DNA of 64,000 nucleotides from G965212025 sp965215765. Its GTDB lineage: Bacteria > Pseudomonadota > Gammaproteobacteria > Poriferisulfidales > Oxydemutatoraceae. Positions 1 through 8,347 of the stretch are shown one piece after another (the stretch's first letter is position 1; each line of letters starts with the position of its first letter). The DNA lies in the NCBI GenBank assembly GCA_965215765.1, contig OZ244118.1, positions 1,054,001 through 1,118,000 on the forward strand, in the 5' to 3' direction. Below the pieces are notes generated by a model. The model searched no databases and had not been told where the DNA came from. It saw only the letters and a list, made by a program, of their open reading frames with translations. Position numbers and translations under genes: made by a program.

Positions 1-107
1 TAAACAATCTTGCCACTCTTTTTTATCCATTCTTTGACTGGAGCCATATCACTATTGTCCGGGTCGATAAAGTCTCCAAATTTACTAGCGTCTAGTATTA
101 AGCACAT
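1..107 (-). CDS. PIN-like domain protein, N-terminal part only
   Basis: The minus-strand frame opens with an ATG at 107 and runs off the window edge. It encodes MCLILDASKFGDF followed by about 22 more residues. A short hydrophobic strand followed by an early Asp (LILDAS) is how PIN-domain ribonucleases begin. The gene starts 12 bp downstream of the AAA ATPase stop, so the two are very probably one operon. ATPase plus small nuclease-like partner pairs are common in defence islands. The nuclease assignment rests on about 35 residues and is tentative. Confidence 0.5.
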   Translation of the reverse strand, partial: MCLILDASKFGDFIDPDNSDMAPVKEWIKKSGKIV

Positions 108-119
108 TTTGAATTATTC

Positions 120-1439
120 TCAAAATCCAAGCAATTTGTTCATTTCATTATGAAAAAACTTCTTGTACCCTTTAGGTGCATTTATAAAATTAGCTTGGTC
201 GTCAAACTCAATATTATGAACGGCGACTTTATTATTGATGGCTTCCAGATAAATTAATGAAACGTCTTTCGGCTTAATTCTCCCATTCATGATTTCTATG
301 CGGACACGGTTGATCATGTCGTCACTTTGAATTTCTGATACAAATGAGTTTTTATTTTCCTCTGCGCTGTTGATTAGCAGCGAAGACAATGCAGCTTGTG
401 CTTTCGGATATAAATGTGCTTCCGGTAGCTGCATGAGAAATTTTGTTCTCTCATCCATTATAGCATGAACCAATATTGGTAAGACTTGACTGACGCCATA
501 GCCTACATCAATCAGGTTTGATTTAGAACCATTAATCTTAACCTGCAGCTGAAAAGGGCTAATTATTGACTTGCTAAATGTTCTCACACCAATGTTACTA
601 AATAGCCCTGACGATTTCCCGAACTCTGCTAATTTCTTTTTTAAGCCTTTCCAAGTTTTTGGTTCTATCCTTTGTAAATCCATGAGAACCATTGGTATTT
701 CACTGCCATGAGATGTTTTGATTATACCTGTTGGGTTATAGGTGCGTTGTGGATTGGCTCTGACGGGTGCAATGCTATGGGTGTTAACAATATCGTACAA
801 CCAAAAACGGTTAAAACTATTTTGGAAGCTGGCACGACCTTCTTTAGGATAAGTGTTTTTACTTTCTAAATATCTTATGAGTTTCCCTAAAACAGTGTTA
901 GCCTTTTCAAAGGCATGTAATCTTGTGAATAAATTAGTGGTGTACCCCAGCTCAATGCCCTCGCCAAGTTTTAAATCTCCAGAAACTATAAACTCATTCT
1001 CATTCTTTCCGAGAGTAATGCACCTGTTTTTGGGGTATTTTATGAATTCAAAAGTAATTTTGCCGTCGCTGAATTGCCATTCTGACCTTCGAATAGCCGG
1101 CGCTACGCCGCGCTCATTCTGACTAAGTGTTAATACTTGTCGAAAGCTTTGATTGTTTTCGTACTCACTACTAACCCCCAAAACGAATTCTTTTACCTGG
1201 GTTACCCTTTTTCGTGCAATATCAGCAAATACGCCCATTTCGTATGGTGGCGAATTAAAGTCAATAGGAGTTCTGTAACCATCATTGCGCAGAATGTCAG
1301 CTAGAGCTTGAAAGCTACCTAGCACGGTTGATTTACCTGTGCTGTTTTCACCCGTGAGGAACGTTATAGGGCGAATGTTAAATTTTTGTTCACCTTCAAA
1401 ACAGCGAACATCTCTAATAATGAATTCTTTTACCTTCAT
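120..1439 (-). CDS. AAA family ATPase (AAA_15/OLD-like, SMC-type fold)
   Basis: A 439-residue ATPase. The Walker A motif GENSTGKST is at residues 30-38, inside the N-terminal FxIRDVRCFEGEQKFNI strand pattern typical of AAA_15/RecF-like proteins. The late signature LPEAHLYPKAQAAL (about residues 340-353) matches the E-x-P-E-x-H-L-x-P-x-A-Q Walker B/signature region of this family. Proteins of this kind usually hydrolyse ATP or bind DNA ends and work with a nuclease partner. Here the PIN-like gene follows 12 bp downstream. The coding sequence is AT-rich compared with the core genes further along. The full length and intact motifs suggest a working gene. The exact role, phage defence or otherwise, is inferred from context. 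Confidence 0.8.
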   Translation of the reverse strand: MKVKEFIIRDVRCFEGEQKFNIRPITFLTGENSTGKSTVLGSFQALADILRNDGYRTPIDFNSPPYEMGVFADIARKRVTQVKEFVLGVSSEYENNQSFRQVLTLSQNERGVAPAIRRSEWQFSDGKITFEFIKYPKNRCITLGKNENEFIVSGDLKLGEGIELGYTTNLFTRLHAFEKANTVLGKLIRYLESKNTYPKEGRASFQNSFNRFWLYDIVNTHSIAPVRANPQRTYNPTGIIKTSHGSEIPMVLMDLQRIEPKTWKGLKKKLAEFGKSSGLFSNIGVRTFSKSIISPFQLQVKINGSKSNLIDVGYGVSQVLPILVHAIMDERTKFLMQLPEAHLYPKAQAALSSLLINSAEENKNSFVSEIQSDDMINRVRIEIMNGRIKPKDVSLIYLEAINNKVAVHNIEFDDQANFINAPKGYKKFFHNEMNKLLGF

Positions 1440-1852
1440 TTTCAGTTATTCACAGGCGTACAATTCCTTGCTTGTCCCCAAAGTCATGATTAACAGCCAG
1501 TGTGGTTAATAGTAAAATCCATAGTCAGCATATCAACTTCAGCCTCGCAAAAAGCAGAAATCGGCGGCGGAAAGACACCGCGAACCGAATTCTGCTAACT
1601 ATACACTACTGGTCAGTGACAACCACCTACAAACGATGCTTCTTGCTTGATAATCGGGAAATGGAAGTGTTTATTGTGAAAACTACTTAACAGAACAAAG
1701 CCATGAGCCAGCCACATTGTCCTACAGCAATCTCGGCCGGGAGGCACTGATCGACTGCTGGGCAGCTCGGGGCACTTTCCTCTAGGGCAGGCTCAATCTT
1801 GTTGTGTGCACACGCGAGGCGTACACTTGAAACGTTAAATGGTGATGATCTT
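1440..1852. other. Gene-free stretch with HTH-gene leader remnant
   Basis: No convincing gene is present. The part around 1590-1770 resembles the leader and beginning of the small HTH gene found intact at 4448: the two-part signal tatacactactggtcagtgac, then the remains of a start near 1702 and a stretch decaying from the LSQKQLT helix. It then joins the upstream region of the first DUF1778 antitoxin (gcgtacacttgaaacgttaa, from about 1820), which recurs before the antitoxins at 8072 and 10426. Confidence 0.5.
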
Positions 1853-2337
1853 ATGTCCAACATAAAAACAAACAAGCAACAGCAGATGCATATTTGTTCC
1901 GATTCACCGTCCAAGCAGAAGCGGGAACGGGCGACTGCCTCCTATGCCCACAAGAGCCTGCCGGAAGCGGACGATGAGAGATCCGTGAATACGAGCCTTT
2001 TACCCTAAGCCGAGCTGATTGGGACGTTTTCCTGAACACCCTGGAGAATCCACCCAAGCCCAACGCCAAACTCAGGCACGCCTTCACAGAGCACAAAAGA
2101 TGCGTTCAGCGATTCCGTCCCGACTCCCCGTCCAAGCAGAAGCAGGAGCGGGCGACTGCCTCCTATGTTCACAAGAGCCTGCCGGAAGCGGACGATGAGG
2201 AGATCCGTGAATACGAGCCTTTTACCCTAAGCCGAGCTGATTGGGATGTTTTCCTGAACACCCTGGAGAATCCCCCCAAGCCCAACGCCAAACTCAGGCA
2301 CGCCTTCGCAGAGCACAAAAGACGAGTTCAGCGGTAA
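1853..2337 (+). pseudogene. DUF1778 (TacA-like) antitoxin, frameshifted and internally duplicated
   Basis: The reading frame starts MSNIKTNKQQQM, like the intact antitoxins at 8072 and 10426. It is broken near 1975 by loss of one base (gatgagagatcc where the later repeat reads gatgaggagatcc). The body, from DSPSKQK to EHKRRVQR, is present twice in tandem (about 1903-2110 and 2131-2337), and the second half is undamaged but lacks its own start. In the family, DUF1778 ribbon-helix-helix proteins repress their own operon and neutralise a GNAT toxin. A degenerate GNAT follows after 12 bp. It is probably non-functional as a whole. Confidence 0.75.
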
Positions 2338-2349
2338 GAGGCTGTCCAA

Positions 2350-2826
2350 TTGGATCTGGTCATCTCACCGCTTGGTGAGGTGCATGACCGAAAATCCTTC
2401 GACTGTGCGAACCATCCCTCAACCATACCTGCACCAGCATGCTGGCCAAGGTAGCAAACGGCACATCATTAGGATGCACGTTGCCTCGCCGCGAGAAATA
2501 CCTAGCAGGTGACCGGCTACAACAGACTCAGTGCTTCCAGCCCGGATGCCGATGACTTGTCCGAAAAACAGCGTAAGGGGCTACTCCGGTATCTGGTTCC
2601 AGTTGCTCTGCCAGGACGGTTTGCCGTTGCGGAGTCCCACCAGGGAAAAGGTGTTGGTTCCATTCTGCTCGCCGGTGCTCTGCAACGTGTCGCCCAAGCC
2701 AGCCGGGCTGTGGCCGTTCATGCCGTAACCGTCAATGCGCTAAATGACTGAGCTGCTGGGTTCTATAAACGGCGTGGCTTTACTTCCATGCCTAACTGGC
2801 CATTGAAGCTGTTCCTGCCAATTTGA
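2350..2826 (+). pseudogene. GNAT acetyltransferase toxin (TacT-like), degenerate
   Basis: The sequence begins with TTG at 2350 and reads like the better-preserved toxin at 10723 (LDLVISPLGEVHDRKSF). It contains several frameshifts, for example near 2405 and 2510. The acetyl-CoA loop survives as HQGKGVGSILLAGAL in one frame. TacT-like enzymes acetylate the amino group of charged tRNAs and stop translation. This copy cannot make a full enzyme and is a relic of the first DUF1778-GNAT module. Confidence 0.75.
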
Positions 2827-2827
2827 A

Positions 2828-3164
2828 CATTGAGTTGCTTCCTATCTCCTCACGAGCCTTGCGGTAGGCCGCAACTGCTGGTCTTGAGGGGGCAGGGCTC
2901 CCAGCAGGTGGCAAGCCAGTGCTCCAAGGTTTGCTGGGAGAGTTCTCGACGGTTGGCTAGTTCGGCTCGATTAAGATGTTTCGCTGTCATGTCGATGTAC
3001 CTCGTGGTAGCAATGAACACGTGGTAATGGCGGCAGGGTAACCGTGAGAAAGTCGGAAGGTCTGCAGGTGGGTAAAGCAGTGATATTTTTCGTTTATTCA
3101 GTTAGTTACATTCCACAGAAATTGATGGCGGGCACTTATTTCCAGAACTTGGCCAGCTCTGAAT
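2828..3164. repeat. Inter-module repeat, copy 1, with minus-strand HTH mini-gene
   Basis: This block of about 340 bp joins a GNAT end to the next AbiEi operator and recurs at 6486, 8849 and 11207, with a short 3' part at 12690. On the minus strand this copy has a clean 46-codon frame from 2990 to 2850 (MTAKHLNRAELANRRELSQQ, then TLEHWLATCWEP). It lines up with the helix-turn-helix of the plus-strand protein at 4448 (KQLTKRRGISRRALERWRTT, GWEP). The other copies are frameshifted. It looks like the remains of a small regulator gene that once accompanied each module. Confidence 0.65.
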
Positions 3165-3195
3165 ATGTCAGAAAGTATGGTTCTTTTTCTGACAT
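3165..3195 (+). promoter_or_regulatory. AbiEi operator palindrome, copy 1
   Basis: The arms ATGTCAGAAA and TTTCTGACAT flank an AT-rich centre and end 18 bp before the AbiEi start. The same palindrome stands before all five AbiEi copies. AbiEi antitoxins are known to repress their own promoter by binding inverted repeats, so this is the likely operator. Confidence 0.75.
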
Positions 3196-3213
3196 GAAAA
3201 GGAGAGTAAAACC

Positions 3214-3812
3214 ATGTCTGTAGCTAAAACGATCGGCGAGCGTGTGTTGCGCATCCGACTGGCAGAGCCATTTACCAACAAGCAGTTTCTCAAGCTGGGT
3301 TCGCGTGCTTCGGTGGATAAGGCACTATCACGCTTGGTCAGCGAGGGAGTCATTCAGCGAATTATCCGTGGTGTACTCATGCGCCCAAAGGCAAATCGCT
3401 TTATCGGCATGGTCGCTCCTGGTGTCCGCGAAGTTGTGGAAGTGATCGCCAAGGATCGTGGCGAAGTCATCCAGGTTCAAGGCGCAGTGGCAGTCAACCT
3501 CTTCGAGTTGTCCACCCAGGTGCCCATGCAGCCAGTTTTTATACCAGCGGGGCAAGTCGGGAGTTCAGGATTGGCAATCTGACGGTTTGTCTCAGGCATG
3601 TCAGTCGCCGGAAGCTTCCGTTGGCTGGCAAGACATCTGGAATGGCAGTTTCTGCTTTGTGGTATCTGGGGAAAAACAACGTGAAATCCAGCGTTGTCAG
3701 AACTGTTCGTGCCCGCCCGCCTGTCAGAAAAGGACTTCAAGGAACTGAAGGGTGCTCAGCTGCCAGCATGGATGAAGCGTGCGGTGGAAGAGTATGACAA
3801 GCAGGCAATGTT
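3214..3812 (+). pseudogene. AbiEi-like antitoxin (DUF6088), copy 1, frameshifted
   Basis: The ATG at 3214 follows a good ribosome site (aaaggagag). The first 108 residues match the intact copies (MSVAKTIGERVLRIRLAEPF, then the winged-helix part to MRPKANRFIGMVAPGVREVV). Small deletions around 3535-3555 destroy the frame, which closes at 3582. The rest of the gene is readable in other frames to about 3812. Only the DNA-binding N-terminal half could be made. The AbiEii toxin that should follow is reduced to a trace. Confidence 0.8.
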
Positions 3813-4261
3813 AGTCCGAGAAGTTCCTGCATCTGTTAGTCGGTTCCCGCAAGAGAATCCCTGAGACCGCTGAAGTGAAGTTTGGACAGCTTGGGATTGG
3901 CGACCACAAAGGCCAGACATTGTGCGCGGGAGACTGCAACATTGGGATGGTTCCGTTGTAAAAAGTTCGACGTTGTGCGGCTAATCCTCGGCATGTGTCC
4001 CGTCAGCATCGCATGAACTGGACAGCCTGATTGTCCAAGAGACAGTTTTGGCTCATTGTTGGTCGTGAGAGGAAACGGTGATGACGGCGAAGAGCAGTGT
4101 CGCGCGATATTGGGCGTCGTACCCGCAAGAAATATTCCGCAGAAGAGAAGTTCCGTACTGGCATTCTCCTGGTACGGGGTTTTTCAGAAAATTGGCGCAT
4201 ATCAGGAGAGAAATGAGAGAAAGGCGAACGTTTCTTACACAACCAGTTCAGGTCTGGAACG
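3813..4261. other. Debris: AbiEii 5' end and minus-strand helicase 3' end
   Basis: Positions 3800-3892 match the first 90 bp of the AbiEii toxin (compare 12172). They are then fused to sequence that on the minus strand reads HPNVAVSRAQCLAFVVANPK (about 3960-3890). The NVAVSRA-x-CLAxVV motif is motif VI of superfamily I Dna2/Upf1-type helicases, in the C-terminal style of TM0106-family nuclease-helicases. A better-preserved copy of this remnant lies at 16121-16285. No intact gene is seen in the rest. Confidence 0.5.
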
Positions 4262-4289
4262 CAAAAAAGCCCGCAAATGCCGGGCTCTT
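4262..4289 (-). terminator. Rho-independent terminator, minus strand
   Basis: Read on the minus strand, the arms AGCCCG and CGGGCT close around a small loop (gcatttg) and are followed by a run of six T. It could end leftward transcription from the GIY-YIG gene at 4963, passing antisense through the HTH gene. A degraded version sits near 22730. Confidence 0.7.
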
Positions 4290-4447
4290 GAGGCTATGCC
4301 GACCCAAGGCATGGAAAAGTTTCCTTCGAGTTAGTGGTGGTGAGAAGACACCCCAAAATAAATGTTGCTGACAATACACTGCTGGCAGGTAGCAAGCACC
4401 CGTCAACAGTAGTGTTTACCTGATAACTGCAATAACAGGAAGGGTTC

Positions 4448-4702
4448 ATGGCAAAAACAACGCAAAGGAGCGAAAGCCATGAACCACGCACGGTTATCCT
4501 GAACCACATCAGTCAGAAGCAGCTGACCAAACGCCGGGGCATCTCACGACGCGCCTTGGAACGTTGGCGCACCACAGGCTGGGAGCCGCTTTTCCTTAAA
4601 ATGGGTGACCGGATGGTTTGCCGGGAGAAAGATGTTTTAGCCTATGAAGAACAGCATTTGGCTGAGCCCACCCGGTCGCGGATCAATAACGGTGGCAGTT
4701 GA
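4448..4702 (+). CDS. Small HTH DNA-binding protein (excisionase/AlpA-like)
   Basis: An 84-residue protein. Residues 21-56 (ISQKQLTKRRGISRRALERW plus RTTGWEP) form a helix-turn-helix followed by the wing-like FLKMGDRMVCREKDVLAYEE, the pattern of MerR-like excisionase/AlpA regulators, in which the protein binds DNA and the R-x-x-K-D-V-x-A-Y/W motif ends the domain. It is the only intact member. Decayed copies occur near 1700, 7900, 10250, 16290 and 22930, all with the same leader of about 100 bp. It lies antisense between the GIY-YIG gene and the terminator at 4262. Whether it regulates the toxin modules or is a leftover of a mobile element is not known. Confidence 0.65.
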   Translation: MAKTTQRSESHEPRTVILNHISQKQLTKRRGISRRALERWRTTGWEPLFLKMGDRMVCREKDVLAYEEQHLAEPTRSRINNGGS

Positions 4703-4711
4703 GACAAGCCA

Positions 4712-4963
4712 CTAGCCGTCGGTATCTTTGTTGTACTTTGGGTTTCTGCCTTGATTCTTACGGTAGGTTGCAAGTCTTTGGGCTTCCTTCTCCATGGCTC
4801 CGGCTTCGGTCATACGTTTTGATGTAACTCTCAAGTGTCCAAATTTCTTACCTTCATTTTTGTGCTGCTGCTCACGTTGTTCTGGGTTGTTCGCGGTTCC
4901 AACATAGAGAACCTTATTGGCATCTTTCAGTTCATAAGTGACTGTGTCTCTTTTTTTACCCAT
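4712..4963 (-). CDS. Single-domain GIY-YIG-like protein
   Basis: An 83-residue protein. The stretch TYELKDANKVLYVGTANNP fits the GIY-YIG core, in which T-Y-x-L and V-L-Y-V-G-T take the GIY and YIG positions. It continues EQREQQHKNEGKKFGHLRVT as in UvrC/SLX1-like nuclease domains, and ends with a basic tail containing the final N-P-KYN of the fold. Catalytic Arg and Glu candidates follow (residues about 28 and 57), so activity is possible but unproven. The gene is divergent from the hsdM remnant and has a decayed duplicate at 16446-16736 in the same neighbourhood order. Confidence 0.65.
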   Translation of the reverse strand: MGKKRDTVTYELKDANKVLYVGTANNPEQREQQHKNEGKKFGHLRVTSKRMTEAGAMEKEAQRLATYRKNQGRNPKYNKDTDG

Positions 4964-5106
4964 TGGATATTCCTCTGTTTGATAATCATTACCTCATGCG
5001 CGACATGAGGTCATCATCAGATTTCAACCCTCAACAGTACAGCAATTCGGATGCACAAGAGAGCCAGACCTCAGTCCCAACGGGATTTAATCTTAATTTT
5101 CCTTGT

Positions 5107-5154
5107 CATGCCGGCATGTCATTATTGACACCGACATGACTTTTTACCTAATAT
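5107..5154 (+). promoter_or_regulatory. hsdM-type promoter with palindromic operator
   Basis: A perfect palindrome CATGCCGGCATG (5107-5118) precedes TTGACA (5125-5130) and TAATAT (5149-5154), spaced 18 bp. The equivalent at 16813 has CATGTCAACATG, the same 5-bp arms around a 2-bp centre with compensating changes, then TTGACA at 16831. Conservation of symmetry rather than sequence suggests a real regulator site. Confidence 0.6.
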
Positions 5155-5183
5155 GAGCAGCCATAAAAATTGAGCACCCCACC

Positions 5184-5527
5184 ATGAGCCACACTGTCCA
5201 CAACAAGCTTGTTTCTTTCATCTGGTCTACCGCTGGCGATTGCCTGCGCGATGTTTATGAGCGTGGCAAATACCGAGATGCCATCTTGCCCATGGTGGTG
5301 TTGCGCAGGCTGGACACCTTGCGGGAACCTGGCAAAGAAAAAGTGCTGGACGAGGTCGCGTTGCAGCAAAACGTAATGGGGCTGACAGAGCTTGAGGACA
5401 GCAGGCTGATAAATACAAAGCTGCTGAAGTGTGGAACTATGAACCAAATAGTGACTACTCCAGCTCAATCAGTAAGTGGGCAGAATGTTTAGATCTGAAC
5501 TTCCAGACTACGGTTAAGCATCATTAA
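5184..5527 (+). pseudogene. Chimeric remnant: HsdM N-terminus joined to CD-NTase C-terminus
   Basis: The frame from 5184 reads like the N-terminal N12 domain of type I methyltransferase HsdM (HNKLVSFIWSTAGDCLRDVY, RGKYRDAILPMVVLRRLDTL) for about 75 residues. It then continues into unrelated sequence and stops at 5492. In another frame the last part reads SSISKWAECLDLNF and ends at 5527, matching the C-terminus of the CD-NTase at 17517 (SSINKWAEIFGPEF). A deletion has therefore removed most of hsdM, everything to its right and nearly all of a CD-NTase gene, leaving the S-4TM gene downstream. Confidence 0.75.
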
Positions 5528-5561
5528 TAACATTAACAAGAAGGAATCAAGTGACGGTAAT

Positions 5562-6443
5562 GTGAAAATTGCCGCTGCGTATCGTCACGCACGCAGTCAA
5601 GCAAAATACTGGAAATCGGTGATATGGGGTGTCGCGTTACTGTTGACTATCGTGCATGTATCAACTGCCGTTAACCATCAATACTTAAAAAGTTACCTTC
5701 CAGAAGACCTTGCAGCTATGGTAGTATCTATAAGCTATCTATTAATGCTGGCCAACACTTTGGGAAAACACTATCTGATAAACAGGTTCACCGGTCTAAG
5801 CAGTGTACTACTTAGACTCTATGACTTCGAAGTTCTGGGCATTGGGTCAAAACCAACCATACTTGAAATCACTTCTTTCCAAGTAGAAAAATTCTCCAAG
5901 TTATGGTTAGATAAGAATCCGACGGATCATCCTGATCTTTATGAGTGGTGGCCTGGATCTGTCTCTAATCTGACCGAAAATGCTGGAATTTCGTTTCGCC
6001 TTCTATATACAATCAAATGGGAGAACGAGCTTCGCAAGAAACATAGACTTGTACTGATATTTGTTGGACTCATTGCAATTTTAGTCAGTTTGCTATTGAA
6101 GCATCATCTTGATTACGGAACATCTGAATATATTATCAAGTTACTTGTACCATTATCCCCACTTATCAGTATTTTGGTGCTCGAATTACTTTTAAATAAT
6201 TCATGTTCAATAGTGGCAAAAAATGCATCTCTTGACGCTCAGAAATTATGGGATAAACATTGTTCTGCATCAGATGATCAATTTGTTACCAAGAATGAAT
6301 TGAATCAACTTGCTTCTCTTTGGGGTAACTATCGTTCTATTGCCAGCCCAATTTTTAATTGGTTATACTGGGTTACCAGGGCAATTATGAATATGGATAT
6401 GGTGGTTGATGCTAATGAACTTGTTAAAGGGCGTAAAAAATAA
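5562..6443 (+). CDS. S-4TM family putative pore-forming effector (orphan copy)
   Basis: A 293-residue paralogue of the protein at 18524. It has the same four-helix layout: two membrane segments near the N-terminus (about residues 22-42 and 50-70), a soluble middle with LYDFEVLGIGSKPTILEIT, EWWPGSVSN and KWENELRKKHR, and two more segments (about 162-182 and 190-212). This is the S-4TM family, known as an effector in nucleotide-signalling (CBASS-type) systems. The partner CD-NTase is deleted, leaving only its 3' end at 5440-5527. The GTG at 5562 is the first usable start. By alignment with the other copy the original start codon at 5523 is now ATT, so the N-terminus may be shortened by 13 residues or initiated poorly. 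Confidence 0.8.
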   Translation: MKIAAAYRHARSQAKYWKSVIWGVALLLTIVHVSTAVNHQYLKSYLPEDLAAMVVSISYLLMLANTLGKHYLINRFTGLSSVLLRLYDFEVLGIGSKPTILEITSFQVEKFSKLWLDKNPTDHPDLYEWWPGSVSNLTENAGISFRLLYTIKWENELRKKHRLVLIFVGLIAILVSLLLKHHLDYGTSEYIIKLLVPLSPLISILVLELLLNNSCSIVAKNASLDAQKLWDKHCSASDDQFVTKNELNQLASLWGNYRSIASPIFNWLYWVTRAIMNMDMVVDANELVKGRKK

Positions 6444-6485
6444 TTCTGCTCTAGACTTGACAACTGACCTATCGCCACTCTGCTT

Positions 6486-6830
6486 GATTGAGTTGCTTCC
6501 TGTCTCCTCGCGAGCCTTGCGGTGCGGTAGGCAACTAGATCGCTGGTCTGTGGTAGCAGACCTCTCAATCGGTTGCGAGCCAGCGATCCAAGGTTTGCTG
6601 GGAGAGTTCCGGTGGTCGGCCAAGTACGACCCGATTAAGATATTTCACGGTCATGTCGGTGTACCTCGCGGTTGCAATGCACACGTGATAACGGTTGGGG
6701 AGGGTGACCGTGAGAAAGTCGGAAGGTCTGCAGGAAGGGAAAGTAGTGATATTTTTTGTTCATTCAGTTAGTTACATTCCATAGAAATTGATGGCGGGCA
6801 CTTTTTCCGGAATTTTGGTCAGCTCGGAAA
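6486..6830. repeat. Inter-module repeat, copy 2
   Basis: This is the second copy of the repeat at 2828 (from ttgagttgcttcctgtctcc to the AbiEi operator). Here it follows the orphan S-4TM rather than a GNAT gene, so the junction near 6480 is a recombination point. The minus-strand HTH frame is broken in this copy. Confidence 0.7.
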
Positions 6831-6861
6831 ATGTCAGAAAGTATGGTATCTTTTCTGACAT
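6831..6861 (+). promoter_or_regulatory. AbiEi operator palindrome, copy 2
   Basis: ATGTCAGAAA and TTTCTGACAT arms around gtatggtatc, 18 bp before the start of the intact AbiEi at 6880. Confidence 0.75.
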
Positions 6862-6879
6862 TCAAAGGAGAGAAAAAGC

Positions 6880-7482
6880 ATGTCTGTAACTAAAGCGATC
6901 CGGGAGCGCGTGTTGCGCATCCGGCTTGCAGAGCCATTTACCAACAAGCAGTTCCTCAAGCTTGGTTCGCGTGCTTCGGTGGATAAGGCTCTGTCACGCT
7001 TGGTCAGCGAAGGAGTCATTCAGCGAATTATCCGTGGGGTCTTCATGCGCCCAGAGTCAAATCGCTATATCGGCATGGTCGCTCCTGGTGTCCGTGAAGT
7101 TGTGGAAGTGATGGCCAAGGATCGTGGCGAAATCATCCAGGTTCAAGGTGCAGACGCAGCCAATCTCTTAGGGTTGTCCACCCAGATTCCCATGCGGCCA
7201 ATTTTTTACACCAGCGGACCGAGTCGGGAGTTCAAGATTGGCAATCTGACAGTTCAGCTCAGGCATGTCAGTCGCCGTAAGCTTCTATTGGCTGGCAAGA
7301 CATCTGGAATAGCAATCTCTGCTTTGTGGTATCTGGGGAAAAACAATGTGAATTCCAGTGTGGTCAGAACTATTCGGGCCCGCCTGACAGAAAAGGACTT
7401 TGAGGAACTGAAAGGTGCTCAGTTGCCAGCCTGGATGGCGAGCGCACTGGAAAAATACGGCAAGGAAGCTGCTTCTGCCTGA
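6880..7482 (+). CDS. AbiEi-like antitoxin (DUF6088), copy 2
   Basis: A complete 200-residue protein. Residues 1-70 form a winged helix (NKQFLKLGSRASVDKALSRL, VSEGVIQRIIRGVF), which in AbiEi proteins binds the operator. The C-terminal part (FYTSGPSREFKIGNLTVQL, RHVSRRKLLLAGKTSG) carries the antitoxin function in the family. The start is fixed by aaaggagag and the operator just upstream. Its C-terminus (ALEKYGKEAASA) differs from copies 3-5 and matches the fragment at 19794. No usable toxin follows, only an internally deleted AbiEii piece at 7592, so this is an orphan antitoxin. Confidence 0.85.
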   Translation: MSVTKAIRERVLRIRLAEPFTNKQFLKLGSRASVDKALSRLVSEGVIQRIIRGVFMRPESNRYIGMVAPGVREVVEVMAKDRGEIIQVQGADAANLLGLSTQIPMRPIFYTSGPSREFKIGNLTVQLRHVSRRKLLLAGKTSGIAISALWYLGKNNVNSSVVRTIRARLTEKDFEELKGAQLPAWMASALEKYGKEAASA

Positions 7483-8071
7483 TATCCATTCCAATTTGGC
7501 CATGGCGGCGGTGCCGGCCAACATGTCGATGCTCTCAGCGTATCAGAACGATTTCAGTTTGTTTACACAGACCCAATGACTGCGTCAATGTCATTTTGCA
7601 GACCCTTTTTCCATGCCGGATGCCCTCCCATGGCAGTCAAAGGTGGTACATCGGAATGGTGTACGACAACCCGCCGTCATTTGACGACCTCATCGCTGGT
7701 ATTGGTGAAATCCAAAGTGCAGTCAACGCTTGGCAGGTTGTCAGACATCTCACAGAGAATATCGGCTCAAGAGAGAGCTGGGGGGCAAATGTTGAGGTGG
7801 GGCGGAAAGGCACTGCAAACCGAGTGCTCCTGACTATAATTCTACTGACCGGTATCAAACACCTGCCAACAGCGCTATTTATAAGTGTTCAGGGCGAAAA
7901 CAACGCAACTTGGTAAAACCATCAGCCATCCACATCTGTCCTGCAGCAATCTCAGCCAGAAGAAATTGACCGATTGCCGGTGTATCTCGGGATACTTTCC
8001 TCTAGGGCAGCCTCTGCCTTGTTTTGCGCATACACGAGGCGTACACTTGAACGATAAGTGGTGATGATCTT
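7483..8071. other. Deleted AbiEii piece, HTH leader remnant and antitoxin leader
   Basis: There is no intact gene. Positions about 7592-7745 join the N-terminal part of AbiEii (LQTLF, PDA-x-PMAVKGGTS) directly to its last 30 codons (IGMVYDNPPSFDDLIAGIGE), removing about 700 bp. Positions 7800-7990 carry the HTH-gene leader and a decayed HTH start, and 8020-8071 the DUF1778 promoter region. The same mosaic recurs at 9960-10425. Confidence 0.65.
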
Positions 8072-8335
8072 ATGTCCAACACAAAAACTAGCAAGCAACA
8101 GCAGATGCATATCCCTCCCGACTCCCCATCCAAGCAGAAGCTGGGACGGGCGACTGCCTCCTATGTTCACAAGAGCCTGCCGGAAGCGGACGATGAGGAG
8201 ATCCGCGAATACGAGCCTTATACCTTAACCCGGGCTGATTGGGACGTTTTCCTAAATGTCTTGGAGAATCCTCCCAAGATGGGTGCCAAACTCAAGCACG
8301 CCTTCGCAGAGCACAAAAGACGCGTTCGGCGATAA
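8072..8335 (+). CDS. DUF1778 antitoxin, TacA-like, copy 2
   Basis: An 87-residue open frame, MSNTKTSKQQQM, with the conserved C-terminal half LTRADWDVFLNVLENPPKMG that clamps the GNAT toxin in this family. The usual FVL-x-x-AL-x-A-A-x-E-V central helix, kept in copy 3, is here replaced by EADDEEIREYEP, so the DNA-binding/dimer part may be altered. The start is 5 bp after a weak gatgatctt site. The toxin gene begins with TTG 12 bp downstream but is frameshifted, so the antitoxin is now alone. Confidence 0.7.
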   Translation: MSNTKTSKQQQMHIPPDSPSKQKLGRATASYVHKSLPEADDEEIREYEPYTLTRADWDVFLNVLENPPKMGAKLKHAFAEHKRRVRR

Positions 8336-8347
8336 GAGGCTGTCCAA

